Of a stretch of DNA of 64,000 nucleotides, positions 43,966 through 54,002 are shown piece after piece. The notes beneath the pieces are model-generated. The model worked only from the letters and a program-made list of their open reading frames with translations, searched no databases and had not been told where the DNA came from. The stretch is from NCBI RefSeq assembly GCF_018294505.1, contig NC_057796.1:267241518-267305517 (forward strand), in the 5' to 3' direction. How positions within the stretch are numbered: the stretch's first letter is position 1; every line of letters starts with the position of its first letter. The stretch comes from Triticum aestivum. Lineage: Eukaryota > Streptophyta > Magnoliopsida > Poales > Poaceae. The position numbers were made by a program, and so were the translations under genes.

Positions 43966-44647
43966 GTGGAGAGGTTTTATTTTTCTCTCCATATCAACCA
44001 TTTCATATTGCATACGTGTCATTTGACTGCTCCTGAGTGGCCCCTACACGTACTCCCCCTACGTGTATGACCGTTTCTAAGTCTCACTTATACTTATCTC
44101 TATTTCCTTGCATGGCACGTAGACAGGATGCACATAGAGGAATTTTATTACTACACGTTGTTACGTAGTACTACTACTAGTACCTACTCCCTCCTTCCGG
44201 TTCACTACTAGTACTCCCTCCGTCCTGGCTTATTGGCTCGTTTTCCTCAAGAAATTGTCTTCACCAACGTATTAATATCGGGAATGCATGCGTGAACAAC
44301 GAATTATTAAACCTTGCATGCAACGTTTTGACAAAGCATTGACTTATGAACATGTGAATGTGAGGGACTACAACCTCGTGCATGCATGCAACAGTCACAT
44401 GTACACATGGACTCAAAACACATGCGCGGCGCCCTAATGCATGCATCTCCGAGCACACGACGGAACACACACGGTCACACTCAAGTGATAAACCTACACG
44501 TGCATGCACACACATACTCAGCCATGGTGAGCTAGGGACTATATAAACACCAGAAAATGTATATATGAGCGCAATGAGCATATTATGAAGTCCACTGACT
44601 GTATTTGTACAAATATACAGTGACGGACAGTATATTTATCTCGTTTC
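43966..44647. other. Upstream region of copy 3 with MITE ends
   Basis: No gene is supported. tactccctccttccgg at about 44187 and tactccctccgtcctgg at about 44211 are two left ends of Stowaway-type MITEs lacking right ends. 44380-44520 is rich in catgca phrases, which yield a spurious minus-strand frame. Confidence 0.4.
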
Positions 44648-45775
44648 AAATTAAGCCATATTAACTAGAAAGGAGGCAGTATGGACTAGCATTACTTTGT
44701 TGTGTCCCGTCAACTTGACAAACAAGGAGAAGCTTGCAGGACGGGAGGAGCTTGCGCACGGTGGCTCGCAGGACAAGAAGAAACTTTTGACTAATGCAAG
44801 CTCTCCCTCGCTCAGGCGGTTGACGTGCAATAGTCAATTCGGTGTCAGATTGCCAGAAGCATACATTATACTAGTGCCATTATTGTTCGACTTCCCGAAG
44901 AGGCGAACAACCAAGCACAAATTTTACTACTAGTACTACTACTATACAGGTGGTAGGAACTAGATAGTGGAGCGTTTGCACTCTTATTTTATTTTAATCT
45001 GTGATAAAGCAATCTTCAACACATTTGGTTCTCTTCGAGGGTTCTCGCATGTGATAATGGAAGTTGATTGCATGGAACACTCGCCACAATTCTAGCTTAA
45101 TTCTGGCTCCTATATCCTGTTAGAAATAGGAGCACTCAGTTATATTTTTTTCTTTTTTTGTTATTCATCATGTAAACAGGTCAGCAAACCTTGCGGCACA
45201 TCTATGTGCGAACCGTGCTTGCTCACTTTGTATGTGGCCGAGAGCTGGCTGGATGAAACACCTCGCTTCCTTCTTTTGTTGCGGGGTACCTCGCTTCCTA
45301 ATGACCAGTCTCTTGGCTGATCGTCCTAAGAATGCTTATATATGAATAAAGCTCTCTCATTTACCCGCAAAAAAGATTAAGCCATATTAACCGGAAAGAA
45401 GGGAGTATGGACTAGCACTACTTTTTGGTGTGTCCCGTCAACTTGCAGAACGAGGAGAAGCCTGCAGGACAAGGTGAAGCTCGCTTATGCCCTCTCCGTC
45501 TACCTCAAGCCTGGTGGCTCGGAGGACGACGAGTAGCTTTTGACTATGCAACCTATCCTCACCTAGGCGGTGGACGTGCAGTAGTTCATTCGGTATCAGA
45601 TTGCCAGAAGCATACAAAGTAGTAACATCATTGTTCGACTTCACGAAGAGGCGAAGAGCAAAGCGCAAGGTTTAGTAGTACGAGTAGTAGTACTACTACT
45701 AGTAGTATACAGGTACTAGGAACCGCATGGTGGTGCGTCTATACTCTTATTTTATTTTAATATCTGATAAAGTAC
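44648..45775. repeat. Diverged direct duplication (about 390 bp) flanking a LINE tail
   Basis: Unit 1 (about 44648-45007) and unit 2 (about 45371-45775) share attaagccatattaac, gtgtcccgtcaacttg, ggcggt.gacgtgca, agattgccagaagcatac and actcttattttattttaat. They are separated by about 360 bp that ends in a LINE-like tail. Small ORFs starting at tgtcccgtcaacttg in both units (K/E-rich, about 65-78 codons) are not conserved in frame, so coding is doubtful. Confidence 0.65.
45008..45370 (+). mobile_element. LINE 3' end between the duplicated units
   Basis: Contains phrases typical of the last part of a plant LINE ORF (tgcggcacatctatgtgcga, gagagctggctggatgaaac, cctcgcttcct) and ends tatatgaataaagctctctc then cccgcaaaaaa. 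The A-tail abuts unit 2 of the duplication directly. 5' truncated; the frame is broken by a repeated cctcgcttcct. Confidence 0.6.
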
Positions 45776-46497
45776 ACATTTTTTATTCAGGAGAAGTGCG
45801 GAAAATGGCAGCCCAATAGTACTATTAAAAAACATCGAACATGTAATGATGATATCGATCAACCATGCTCGAATATATCTTGGCCTCCGTGCAAGCCCGT
45901 CTGTGTGTTCTCACTCCATTTTGCCGTCAATTGAGATCGGTTTGCTCACACTCTGTTCCCATATGTTAGTGATATGCCAAGAGGAAGTGTGTTGACCGAC
46001 TGGCCATACGCGTACTTGGTTTTGCACCATCATACTACTCCTCCCTCCGTCACAGTTTACAGGGGCACTTCATTCTCATGCATTTCCACCACCAGAGAGA
46101 TTCTAGACACGTTTGGTTTAATGCTCAATTATTTAGGACGTGGTAATTGCAATCAAGTCTAAAATTTTCTCTTGATGTAGGTGTGTACGCGGAGTGGAGT
46201 AAGTGCATGCATGTTTGTACCTGGGGTGGAAGCACTGCATGCATGTGTGTACGCATATTTCCTCTAGTAATAACATGCTATTTTTTAGGCCGATCGCTAG
46301 TCGCCTTGGTCCCAGAGATTGTTGAAGCAAATAGTGACAGAGGAAGTAGTATGAGCGGATTCAAAGAAGAGCGTATTGATGGTTGCTTCTTCCGAGCAAC
46401 TTACAGTGGGAAAGGTGGGGCTATGATTTGACTGCTCATTACTCACTATTAGTGCGGTTCAACGACCGGGCTGAGGCTCCCATGCGGTTGTGCACTA
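45776..46497. other. Unassigned stretch with MITE end and upstream-module fragment
   Basis: ctccctccgtcacagtttac at about 46042 is the left end of another Stowaway-type MITE; no right end. 46400-46470 (ggtggggctatgatttgact) resembles the module at 7.7 and 10.6 kb. Nothing else is recognised. Confidence 0.4.
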
Positions 46498-46550
46498 CTC
46501 CCTCCGTTCTTAAATATTTGTCTTTCTAGAGATTTCAACGAGTGACTACA

Positions 46551-47740
46551 TGTCGGGTGGTAGGTGCGACATATGCCAACGGGTGGCTTATCATTGTGGG
46601 AGCCAGTAAAACATCGCCGGTGCCTGGAAACGGGATGAGGCGAAGACATGCACGCCGGCGGATCTTACCCAGGTTCGGGGCTCTCCGTGGAGATAACACC
46701 CCTAGTCCTGCTCTGCGGGGTCTCCGCATGATCACTAGATCAGTACAAGTAGCTACAAGCGCTCCTGGAGCTGTTTGGCTAGAGGAAGAGGAAGGACAAG
46801 GCTAGCTCTCCTTTTCTCTCTAGGTAGTGTGTGGAATTCTATGAGATCAACCCTTTGCATGGGTGCCCCGGGGGGTTTATATAGGCCTACCCCCAGGGGT
46901 ACAATGGTAATCCGGCTAGGCGCGGGTCCCAGCCGTCAGTGTCTATGCTCGCCGGCTTCTCTGCCGGTCATTGGGGCCCGCCGTCTGGTGGGTCCCGCCG
47001 GTTGCCGGCCTCTTGGCCGGCTGGCCGGCCCCACTGCATGGGGGCTTTGTCGGCGGCTGGTTACTATTGCCTTTCCTCTGATGACGAGGGCTTTGTCGAG
47101 GTAAGCGTGGCTACAGTGTCACCGCCTTGCGAGCTCTCACTGTAGCCTTACCTCGTCTTGTCTCCTTAATGGGGCTCATGCTTCGAGGGAGGGAGGTAGC
47201 CGGCTATTGGGAGCCGGCCACATCCTTGGCCGACTAGAGGAGGCCAGGCCACCTTTAGATATCTCTCTGGCAAAGGGGCCCGCTGCCCACGGGCCGTACT
47301 GGCACCTGTCGGGGGTGACATCGAGGCCAACATGGCTACAGTGCCGCGCCGGACGGGGGATGGCTGGCCCGTACGGTGCCCTGTGGCCATGCCTGTTCCG
47401 GGATTTGGGGGTAGTGGGTTGTACTGTGGCCACACCCCATCCTATGGCCGCTATGTGGGTATAGTCTTGGTGGGTGCAGTCTTGGCCGGCTTCTGGGAGC
47501 CGGCTTTCTTCGTGGTCGGCTTCTAGGAGTCGGTCCTCTTGGGGCCGGCTTCCTGGAGTCGGCTATCTCGTATCTTTCTTGGAGGAGGTTTCTCAGGCGG
47601 GGTCGCCTTCTGGGAGTCGGCCCTCGGCCGGAGGAAGGCGGCCCTATGCTTTGTATGCTTGAAGGCTTGAATGGCCTGGTAATTTTTTTTTAAGAGCCAG
47701 GGGGAGTCAGTTAGGCTACCCGTGGCTATTTACTCCGACA
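46551..47740 (-). repeat. 3' LTR (left copy)
   Basis: Plus strand reads TGTCGGGTGGTAGGTGCGAC ... TTTACTCCGACA. TATA-like sequence on the minus strand (CCTATATAAACCC) at about 46875-46887 fits the promoter. The sequence bordering it inside (minus: agcttcgggtactat) is not a canonical polypurine tract. Confidence 0.9.
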
Positions 47741-48389
47741 ATAGTACCCGAAGCTGGTTGGGCTTCGAGGCTGAGAGGAGGTCGAGAAGCTCGGTCAGCT
47801 TCTTATCTTGACGAGCCCGCAGCTGGGAGCCGGCTTCAGTTGGGCGCGCCGTCTTGGTGAAATTTTTAAAGTCGGAAGGTGGGAGTTTGTTGGCGCGTGT
47901 GCCGGGCTGTGAGTCGGCTGCTCGCCGCCTGTGAACCACGTGGTTTCCCTTGGCTGAAAAGAGCCTGCCAACCCACGCGCGCGACAAGACGTCGCCGCAG
48001 GCCGAGGGCCCACCACTCCTACGCATAGGCCCAGGCGCGGATTCTTTGCGGCCCAAAACTGTCCGCTCGTCTTCCGGCGGCGGTTTCCGCACGCCGTTAG
48101 GGCGTAATAATCGCGGGACGTGGGGGAGTAGGCGCAGTTAATCCCACGTTCCTCCCCACGCCTCGCCTCCTCGGCTTCGCCGCACAAGGCTATAAGTACG
48201 GGGAGGAGGGGAAGCGGCAGACGCTCGCACGCTCCTCTCCTTTCCGCCATCTTCTTCCTCCTGCTTTCCCTCACAGCAGCAACTCGCCGCCGCGCCGTCC
48301 CACTAATCTTCACTCCGCCCCGCAGCTCTGCCGCCGCGAGGTCGTGCTTTCTCCACCGCCACACTCTTTCTTGCCAGCCTCACGCCACC
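47741..48389 (+). promoter_or_regulatory. Promoter and 5' UTR of the antisense gene
   Basis: GC-rich region between the 3' LTR and the antisense ORF. A TATA box (ggctataagtacg, 48188-48200) lies about 190 bp before an ATG in good context (cgccaccATGC, 48390). The 5' UTR is pyrimidine-rich (ctcctctcctttccgccatc). This gives the plus strand its own promoter, independent of the LTR. Confidence 0.55.
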
Positions 48390-51300
48390 ATGCAGTACGG
48401 CGGGGACTGGGATGGCTCCAACGTCCATATGGACCACATCGAGTCCCTCCGCAAGACGCGGCGGTTGCCCGGCGCGGACCAGGTGCGGGTCTGTCTCGCG
48501 CCTGTGAAGGAGATCACGCCGGAGCCGGAGGAAGGCGAGCGGTAGTCTTCCGCTCGCATTTCCTGCGCGGCATCGGCTTGCCGGCGAGCACTTTCTTCCG
48601 CTCCTTCCTCGACTTCTATCAACTCCATCCGCACCACCTCACCCCAAACACGGTGGTGATGCTGTCCGCCTTCGTCACCTTGTGCAAAGGCTTTCTTGGC
48701 GTTCTCCCCACCCTCGAGCTCTGGGGGGAGTTCTTCCAATCAAAGCTAGGCACCCGCATGCAGGCCGTGCCAGCCCAGAGCGGCGCCTTCATCGCGATGC
48801 GGAGGCCGGCGGCCGACAACCCCTTTCCCGTCATCACATTAATCCAGTCGGTGAAGTGCTGGCAGAAGTCATATTTCTACGTGAAGAACGTCGCCCCACA
48901 AGGCGACTACGTCAACTTGCCGGCTTACGTAGCCGGCCCGCCGGCTGGGAGGCGGCCCCAATGGTCCTATCGGGCCGTGACGCTGACGCCGGCTGGAGCC
49001 GCGGCCGTCACCCGACTACGGGTGATGATCCAGTCAGAGGCCTGACTGGGTCCGACTTGCTGGCCGCCTTCGTCGCGCGCCGGGTGCTTCCGCTTCAGTG
49101 CCGCCCTCACCTGATCTGTCAGATGAGCGGCCAGCTCGACCCGAGTCGGATGTGCACCAAGGACATGCCGCACGACGAGGTGGCCCATATGGTGAATTAC
49201 CTTGCGAACTGCAAGCTCTCCGCAGAGTGGCGGTTTGGCAAGGAGCCATATTCCCGTGCACATCCTCCGCCCACGGTATGTTCTCTTTTTCCTTTTCTTT
49301 TCTTAGTTTTGTCACTGAATTCCTTCTGGCCGTCTCTGATCAGTCGGCACGCCTTGGCAGAGCCCTCTCCTTCGACCTGCAGCCGGGTCGGAGGCGGACC
49401 GCCGATTCCTCCCCGACCGGGTGGAGCATGACCTGGAGGACCATGACTTGGGGGCGGCCGCCATGGATGACAACACCGAGGTAGGTGGCGGCGAAGCCGG
49501 CGGCGATGCAGGCGGCTCCGGGCTTGGAGCCAGTTTCGATGACTGGCCGGATGACGACGAGGCGGAAGTCGTCCCACGCCGCCAGCCGGCGTCTGGCCAC
49601 GGCGCGGATTCCTCTGCCGCGCCGCCTGCTCGGGGCGGCGGGCAGAAGCGCTGTGCCGCGTCGGGCTTGTTCGGGAGCCGGCCGAAGAAGCCCAAGGGTG
49701 GGGGGTGGCGACCAGGCGGGATGAGGCGGCCGCGAAGGCGGCCTGCTTCCGCAAGGTGGTGAAGCAGCCGCAGATGGTGTCGGCGTAAGTGTATATTCTT
49801 TTGTACATTCTTTCTTCTTTTCTTGGTGATTTCTGAATCCTTGCCCTTTTCTCAAAAAATCAGGGCTCCGCTTTCGCTCGAGCGGGTTGCTGCCGCCTCC
49901 GTCGTTGGATCGCCGGGAGGATCCGGGAGCACCCGCCGCGTGGACCCCCGCACCGAGCTTCAGGCGGCGACGGAGCAAAACGCGCGGGAGGCGGAGGAGT
50001 TGAGGGCGGCACAGGAGGAGGTGGCGGCGAAGGCGCGCGCCGACACAGCGGCCAAGGACCAAGCGGAGGCTGCGGCCGCGGCAACAGCGGAGGGGGCCTT
50101 GCTCGTCACCCCTCTGCGCGTCGCGGCGCCTGAGGCCCCAGAGCCCCCGCCAGAGGAAGCCGGCGGCGACCAGCCGGGATTGGAGAGGGAGGACGACGTC
50201 GTCGTCACGGAGAGAGAGGCGGCACTGGCCCCGCCGACTGGGGCGACCCAAGGCGGCCGGCATAACGTGCCGCCTGCGCAATCGGCCGGGGGCGAGCCGA
50301 CCGCAAGAACGGATCTGGTGGTCCAGTCGCCATCGCGCCAGCGCACGGGGAAGGCTGCATCAGACCCGCAGAAGGCCGCGGGCTCCAGCTCGTCGGCCCA
50401 GGACATGGAGGCAGCCAGCGACAGCTCAGGGTGGACGCCGGGTGGAGGGACGGCTGTGGTGAACGTGGCAGCGCAGGACGTCCGGAACCGGCTTCAGTCC
50501 CAGGCTGCGGCGCTGAGGAAATACAATGACGAGTTCCTTGCGACGCGGGCGGCCATTCGGGTTAGTCTTCTTATTTTTCTTTTTTTGATCTTGGTTTCTT
50601 CCGTGGGGGCGCGTCAGCGCACCCACTGGGTGTAGTCCCCGAGTTCCGAGTCGGCTGCTGAGCAGGCGGCTTGGAACTTCTTAGCGGGCTTTGTTTTGCT
50701 ATCTTGTTCTCATTCGCTCCTCTGCCTGTCTTGCAGGACTACCACAACTTCCGCGTGGCTGCCTTCAACTCCCAGGCTCGGGAGCTGACCCAGAAGAATG
50801 CTGACCTATCTGAGAGCCGGGGTAAGTGCTTCGTCTTTTATCTCACGTGGGGGCGCGTCAGCGCACCCACTGGGTGTAGTCCCCGAGATTCGGGCCGACT
50901 GCTGAGCAGTCGGGTCGGATCATCCTTGACGACTTCTTCCTTATTGCTTCTTTCTTTTCTGCCATCCCTGCAGCGGCCAACGCCAGTCTGAGGGAGCAGC
51001 TGGGCGGGGCTCAGGCCGCCCTCCGTGCTAAGGAGGCCGAGTTTGACGCCTTGGCACAGGAGCGTGACCGCCTGGCCAAGAGGTTGGCCGACTAGGAGAA
51101 GTGCCACAAGGCGGCCCTGAAGGCGGTGCAGGACAGCGAGGCCGCCCTCCAAGCCGAATATGAGACAGAGGCGGCCAGCTGGGCCGAAGCGAGGCAGTCG
51201 CTGATCAACGGCTCTGGCCAGATCGAAGACTTGGTTGACGGTAGGTCGCCTTCTTCTTCGTCCTTACTTGCCGCTTGCCGTTTGGCTCATTTTCTGACTT

Positions 51301-52119
51301 GGTGTTTTTCTCTTCTTTCACTTTCTTTCTTGCGCAGAGTACATCCCTAGCTACTCTACTGCCGCCAACCAGGTCGTCGAGGCCCACCGCGAGGCACGAA
51401 GGCAGGCTGGCGCCGAGATCGCGCCGAACGCTCGCCGGTCGCTGGAGGAGCAGCTCTTGGCGATTCAGGCCCGCCTCCAGCAGGCTCACCGCATGCTCCG
51501 CCAGCTTCAGCGTGTTGGGGCGCAGGTGTTGGCCGCTCTCTGGCCTGGTGAGGTGATTCCCCGCACCCCCAGTCGGACTACCGACTGGCTGGAGGTGGCG
51601 GTCGGCCGCTTCGAGGCCTGGAAGGCTTCTGCGGCTCGGTCCGGCGCCAGGCGGGCGCTGGAGTTCGCCAAGGCCTGGTATCCCGAGCTGAGTCTGGACC
51701 AGCTGGCCACCTGGCGGCCGAAGGCCGACACGGAGCTGGAGCCGGCGCAGCCGGCTATCATCCAGCGGGCTTCGGCGATTGCCGACTATACCGACACCAG
51801 CGCCTTCGCTCCTGAGGTGGATGACAACGGCGTTGCCCAGCCGAAGGAGTGGTTCGGGCTGAACCCGGCAGATGGCGAAGACTCGGCGGAGGAGATCGAC
51901 TCTAGCGACGAGGGCGAGGAGGAGGAGGAGGGTGAAGACGCCGCGCCAGATGGTGGAGCGGCCAGTCAGCCTCAGCTTGACCGTGCCTCCAGCAACAAGG
52001 CATGCGCGGGTGCACCGCCTGCAGCCGACGATGATCAAGCCGAGACCCGCCAGCCGGCCACTCCTCCAGTTGGCGGCGCCGTCTCCACCGACCAGCCCGG
52101 CTCCCCTGCTGCGCCCTAG
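48390..52119 (+). pseudogene. Six-exon antisense gene of the Tat element
   Basis: Exons: 48390-49275, 49361-49784, 49864-50560, 50737-50821, 50974-51240, 51338-52119. All five introns have GT...AG ends, phases agree, and donors are strong (GTATGT, GTAAGT, GTTAGT, GTAAGT, GTAGGT). The N-terminal domain (RSHFLRGIGLPASTFFRSFL, DFYQLHPHHLTPNTVVMLSA) resembles the 'putative gypsy type transposon' family. Exons 2-3 are acidic/Ala-rich; exons 4-6 form a coiled coil and a region with FAKAWYPELSLDQLATWRPK and an acidic tail. Lesions: frameshifts near 48541, 49037 and a G-run near 49693, and TAG at 51093. Function unknown. Because genomic RNA is the opposite strand, the introns can persist through retrotransposition. 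Confidence 0.75.
50603..50909 (+). repeat. Duplicated hairpin block in two introns of the antisense gene
   Basis: About 63 bp occur in intron 3 (50603-50665) and intron 4 (50847-50909), almost identical although the exons between differ. Each begins with a hairpin: arms GTGGG-G-GCGC and GCGC-A-CCCAC around a GTCA loop (50603-50626, 50847-50870), then ctgggtgtagtccccgag and ctgctgagcag. A weaker relative (cacccactggggg) lies just after the stop codon at about 52190. Confidence 0.8.
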
Positions 52120-52850
52120 GTCTAGTTTGCTGCCTCTACTTTCCTGTTTTACCACTCTTGGAACAGCATTTTGTGAAGTTTGCGCAATTCCACCCACTGG
52201 GGGTGTATTCAAACTATATTGACTGCCGGCCTGTTAAGGGCCTTATGTGTAAATATAATTATGCATGCGTTTGGCTTTCCCTTGCTCTTTGCTTTTCATC
52301 CTTCGGCTGTTTCCTTTGCCGCCCTCCCTTGGTTGCCGCCTTCCCAGTCAGACAGCTGCTCTGCAATCTGTGGCTGGAGAAGTGCTTGGCCAGTTGGGAG
52401 GGCAAGTACTCTAGCTTTGTTGGATTATAGCGAAGTGACTGGGAGGCCGGCCAGCCGGCTGGTTTGACAGCCGATAGGCGTGGTTGGAGGCCGTCTTTGC
52501 ATTATATAAGTTCTTTAGTCCTTAGTCGTTTTTCGTGTGGGCATCCTTTCTGCCTTTGGCTCTTGCCAGTCGGACAGTCGGTTCTTCGAGCTGCGACTTT
52601 CAACAAGAGAGGGCTCGGGTGCCGGCACACTACTTGTCTGACTTCAGGTAGAACTTTTAATATAACTTAAGGCGGCCAGTCCCCGGGCCGACTAGTCGAA
52701 CCCGGTGCCAGACAGAAAATCAAATGTAATAATACATTCATGAGTATGACACTCGTCATTCATAGATAAAGGAGGGAAGTCCCCGAGTGCTCCTCGGGGG
52801 GCCCGTTTGTCTCATATTTAATAAAAACGGTAGCATGGTACATACTGCTT
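52120..52850. other. Convergent 3' region between antisense gene and pol
   Basis: No ORF is supported. Likely 3' UTR of the antisense gene. Contains ttgccagtcggacagtcggt-type phrases, and tttaataaaaac at about 52815 (a candidate poly-A signal on the plus strand) just before the pol stop codon at 52851 on the other strand. Both transcripts may therefore overlap at their 3' ends. Confidence 0.4.
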
Positions 52851-54002
52851 TCAACTGTAAAATCTTCTCAGGAGGTTTGCGTTCCATGGTCGCTCTGACT
52901 CCTTGCCGGAATCATCCCTCTTGCGTGCTCTTGGTTTTTGTGGGTCGATCAGGTAGTAGGAGTCGTTGCCTAGTGCCTTGCTGACGACGAAAGGGCCTTC
53001 CCAAGGGGCCGAGAGCTTGTGCTGGCCGGCTGTTCGCTGGATCAGCTGAAGCACAAGGTCACCCTCTTGGAAGGATCTTGGCTTGACCTTCCGGTTGTGG
53101 TAACGGCGCAAACCCTGCTGGTAGATGGCAGACCGGCTAAGTGCTAACAGCCGACCTTCTTCCAACAGGTCGACGCCGTCTTCTCGCGCTTCCTTGGCCT
53201 CCGCCTCCGTGTACATGGTGACCCGAGGCGAGTCGAACTCGATGTCAGTCGGGATGACAGCCTCGGCACCGTATACAAGGAAGAACGGAGTGAAGCCGGT
53301 TGACTTGTTTGGGGTAGTACACAGACTCCAGAGGACAGCCGGCAGCTCGTCGAGCCAGCAGCCGGTCGAGCGCTCCAGTGGTACGACCAGGCAGGGCTTG
53401 ATGCCGGAGAGGATGAGGCCGTTTGCTCGCTCAACCTGGCCGTTTGACTACGGGTGGGCAACGGACGCTAAGTCCAGTCGGATTCCTTGTGTCGCGCAGA
53501 AATGTGTCAGTGCTCCTTCGGCAAAGTTTGTGCTGTTGTCGGTGATGATGGTGTGCGGCACGCCATACGAGTAGTGATTTCGGCAATAAATGTCGCGGCA
53601 GTCGGCCCGTTCAGCTTCATGATTGGCTTCGCTTCGATCCACTTGGTAAATTTGTCCACGGCGACAAGCAGATGTGTCAAGCCGCCGCGGGCTGTCTTGA
53701 ATGGGCCCACCATGTCCAGCCCCCAGACGGCAAAGGGCCAGGTGAGGGGGATGGTCTTGAGTTCGGAAGCCGGCAGGTGTTGCTTGGAACTGAAGACTTG
53801 GCATCCTTTGCAGCATTTGACTATCTCTTTGGCATCTTGCAACGCAGTCGGCCAGAAGAAACCATGGCGGAAGGCTTTGGCCACAAGTGATCTTGAGGCT
53901 GCGTGGTGGCCGCATTCGCCTTGGTGGATATCCTTGAGGATTGCTACCCCTTTTCTGGCTCGACACAGCGCTGGAAGATCCCAGTGATGCTGCGCTTGAC
54001 AA
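52851..54002 (-). pseudogene. Integrase part of pol
   Basis: Reads, across frame changes, a zinc-binding HHCC motif (H-x4-C-GHH then C-x2-C in VKCCKGCQVF), catalytic Asp in WGLDMVGPF, second Asp in TIITDNSTNF, and Glu in NGQVERANG, followed by a C-terminal part with PWEGPFVVSKAL. These are the D,D(35)E integrase residues. Frameshifts near 53946 and 53570 and TAG at 53448 break it. Ends at TGA 52851. Integrase would insert the element cDNA. Confidence 0.85.

Noticed and set aside
44697..45622. Small ORFs starting at tgtcccgtcaacttg in both 390-bp units
   Set aside because: Frames diverge after about 15 codons through indels; no splice or promoter support.
49197..50281. Long minus-strand ORFs opposite the antisense gene
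   Set aside because: They cross its introns, lack any family motif, and lie between integrase and the 3' LTR, where no minus-strand gene is expected.
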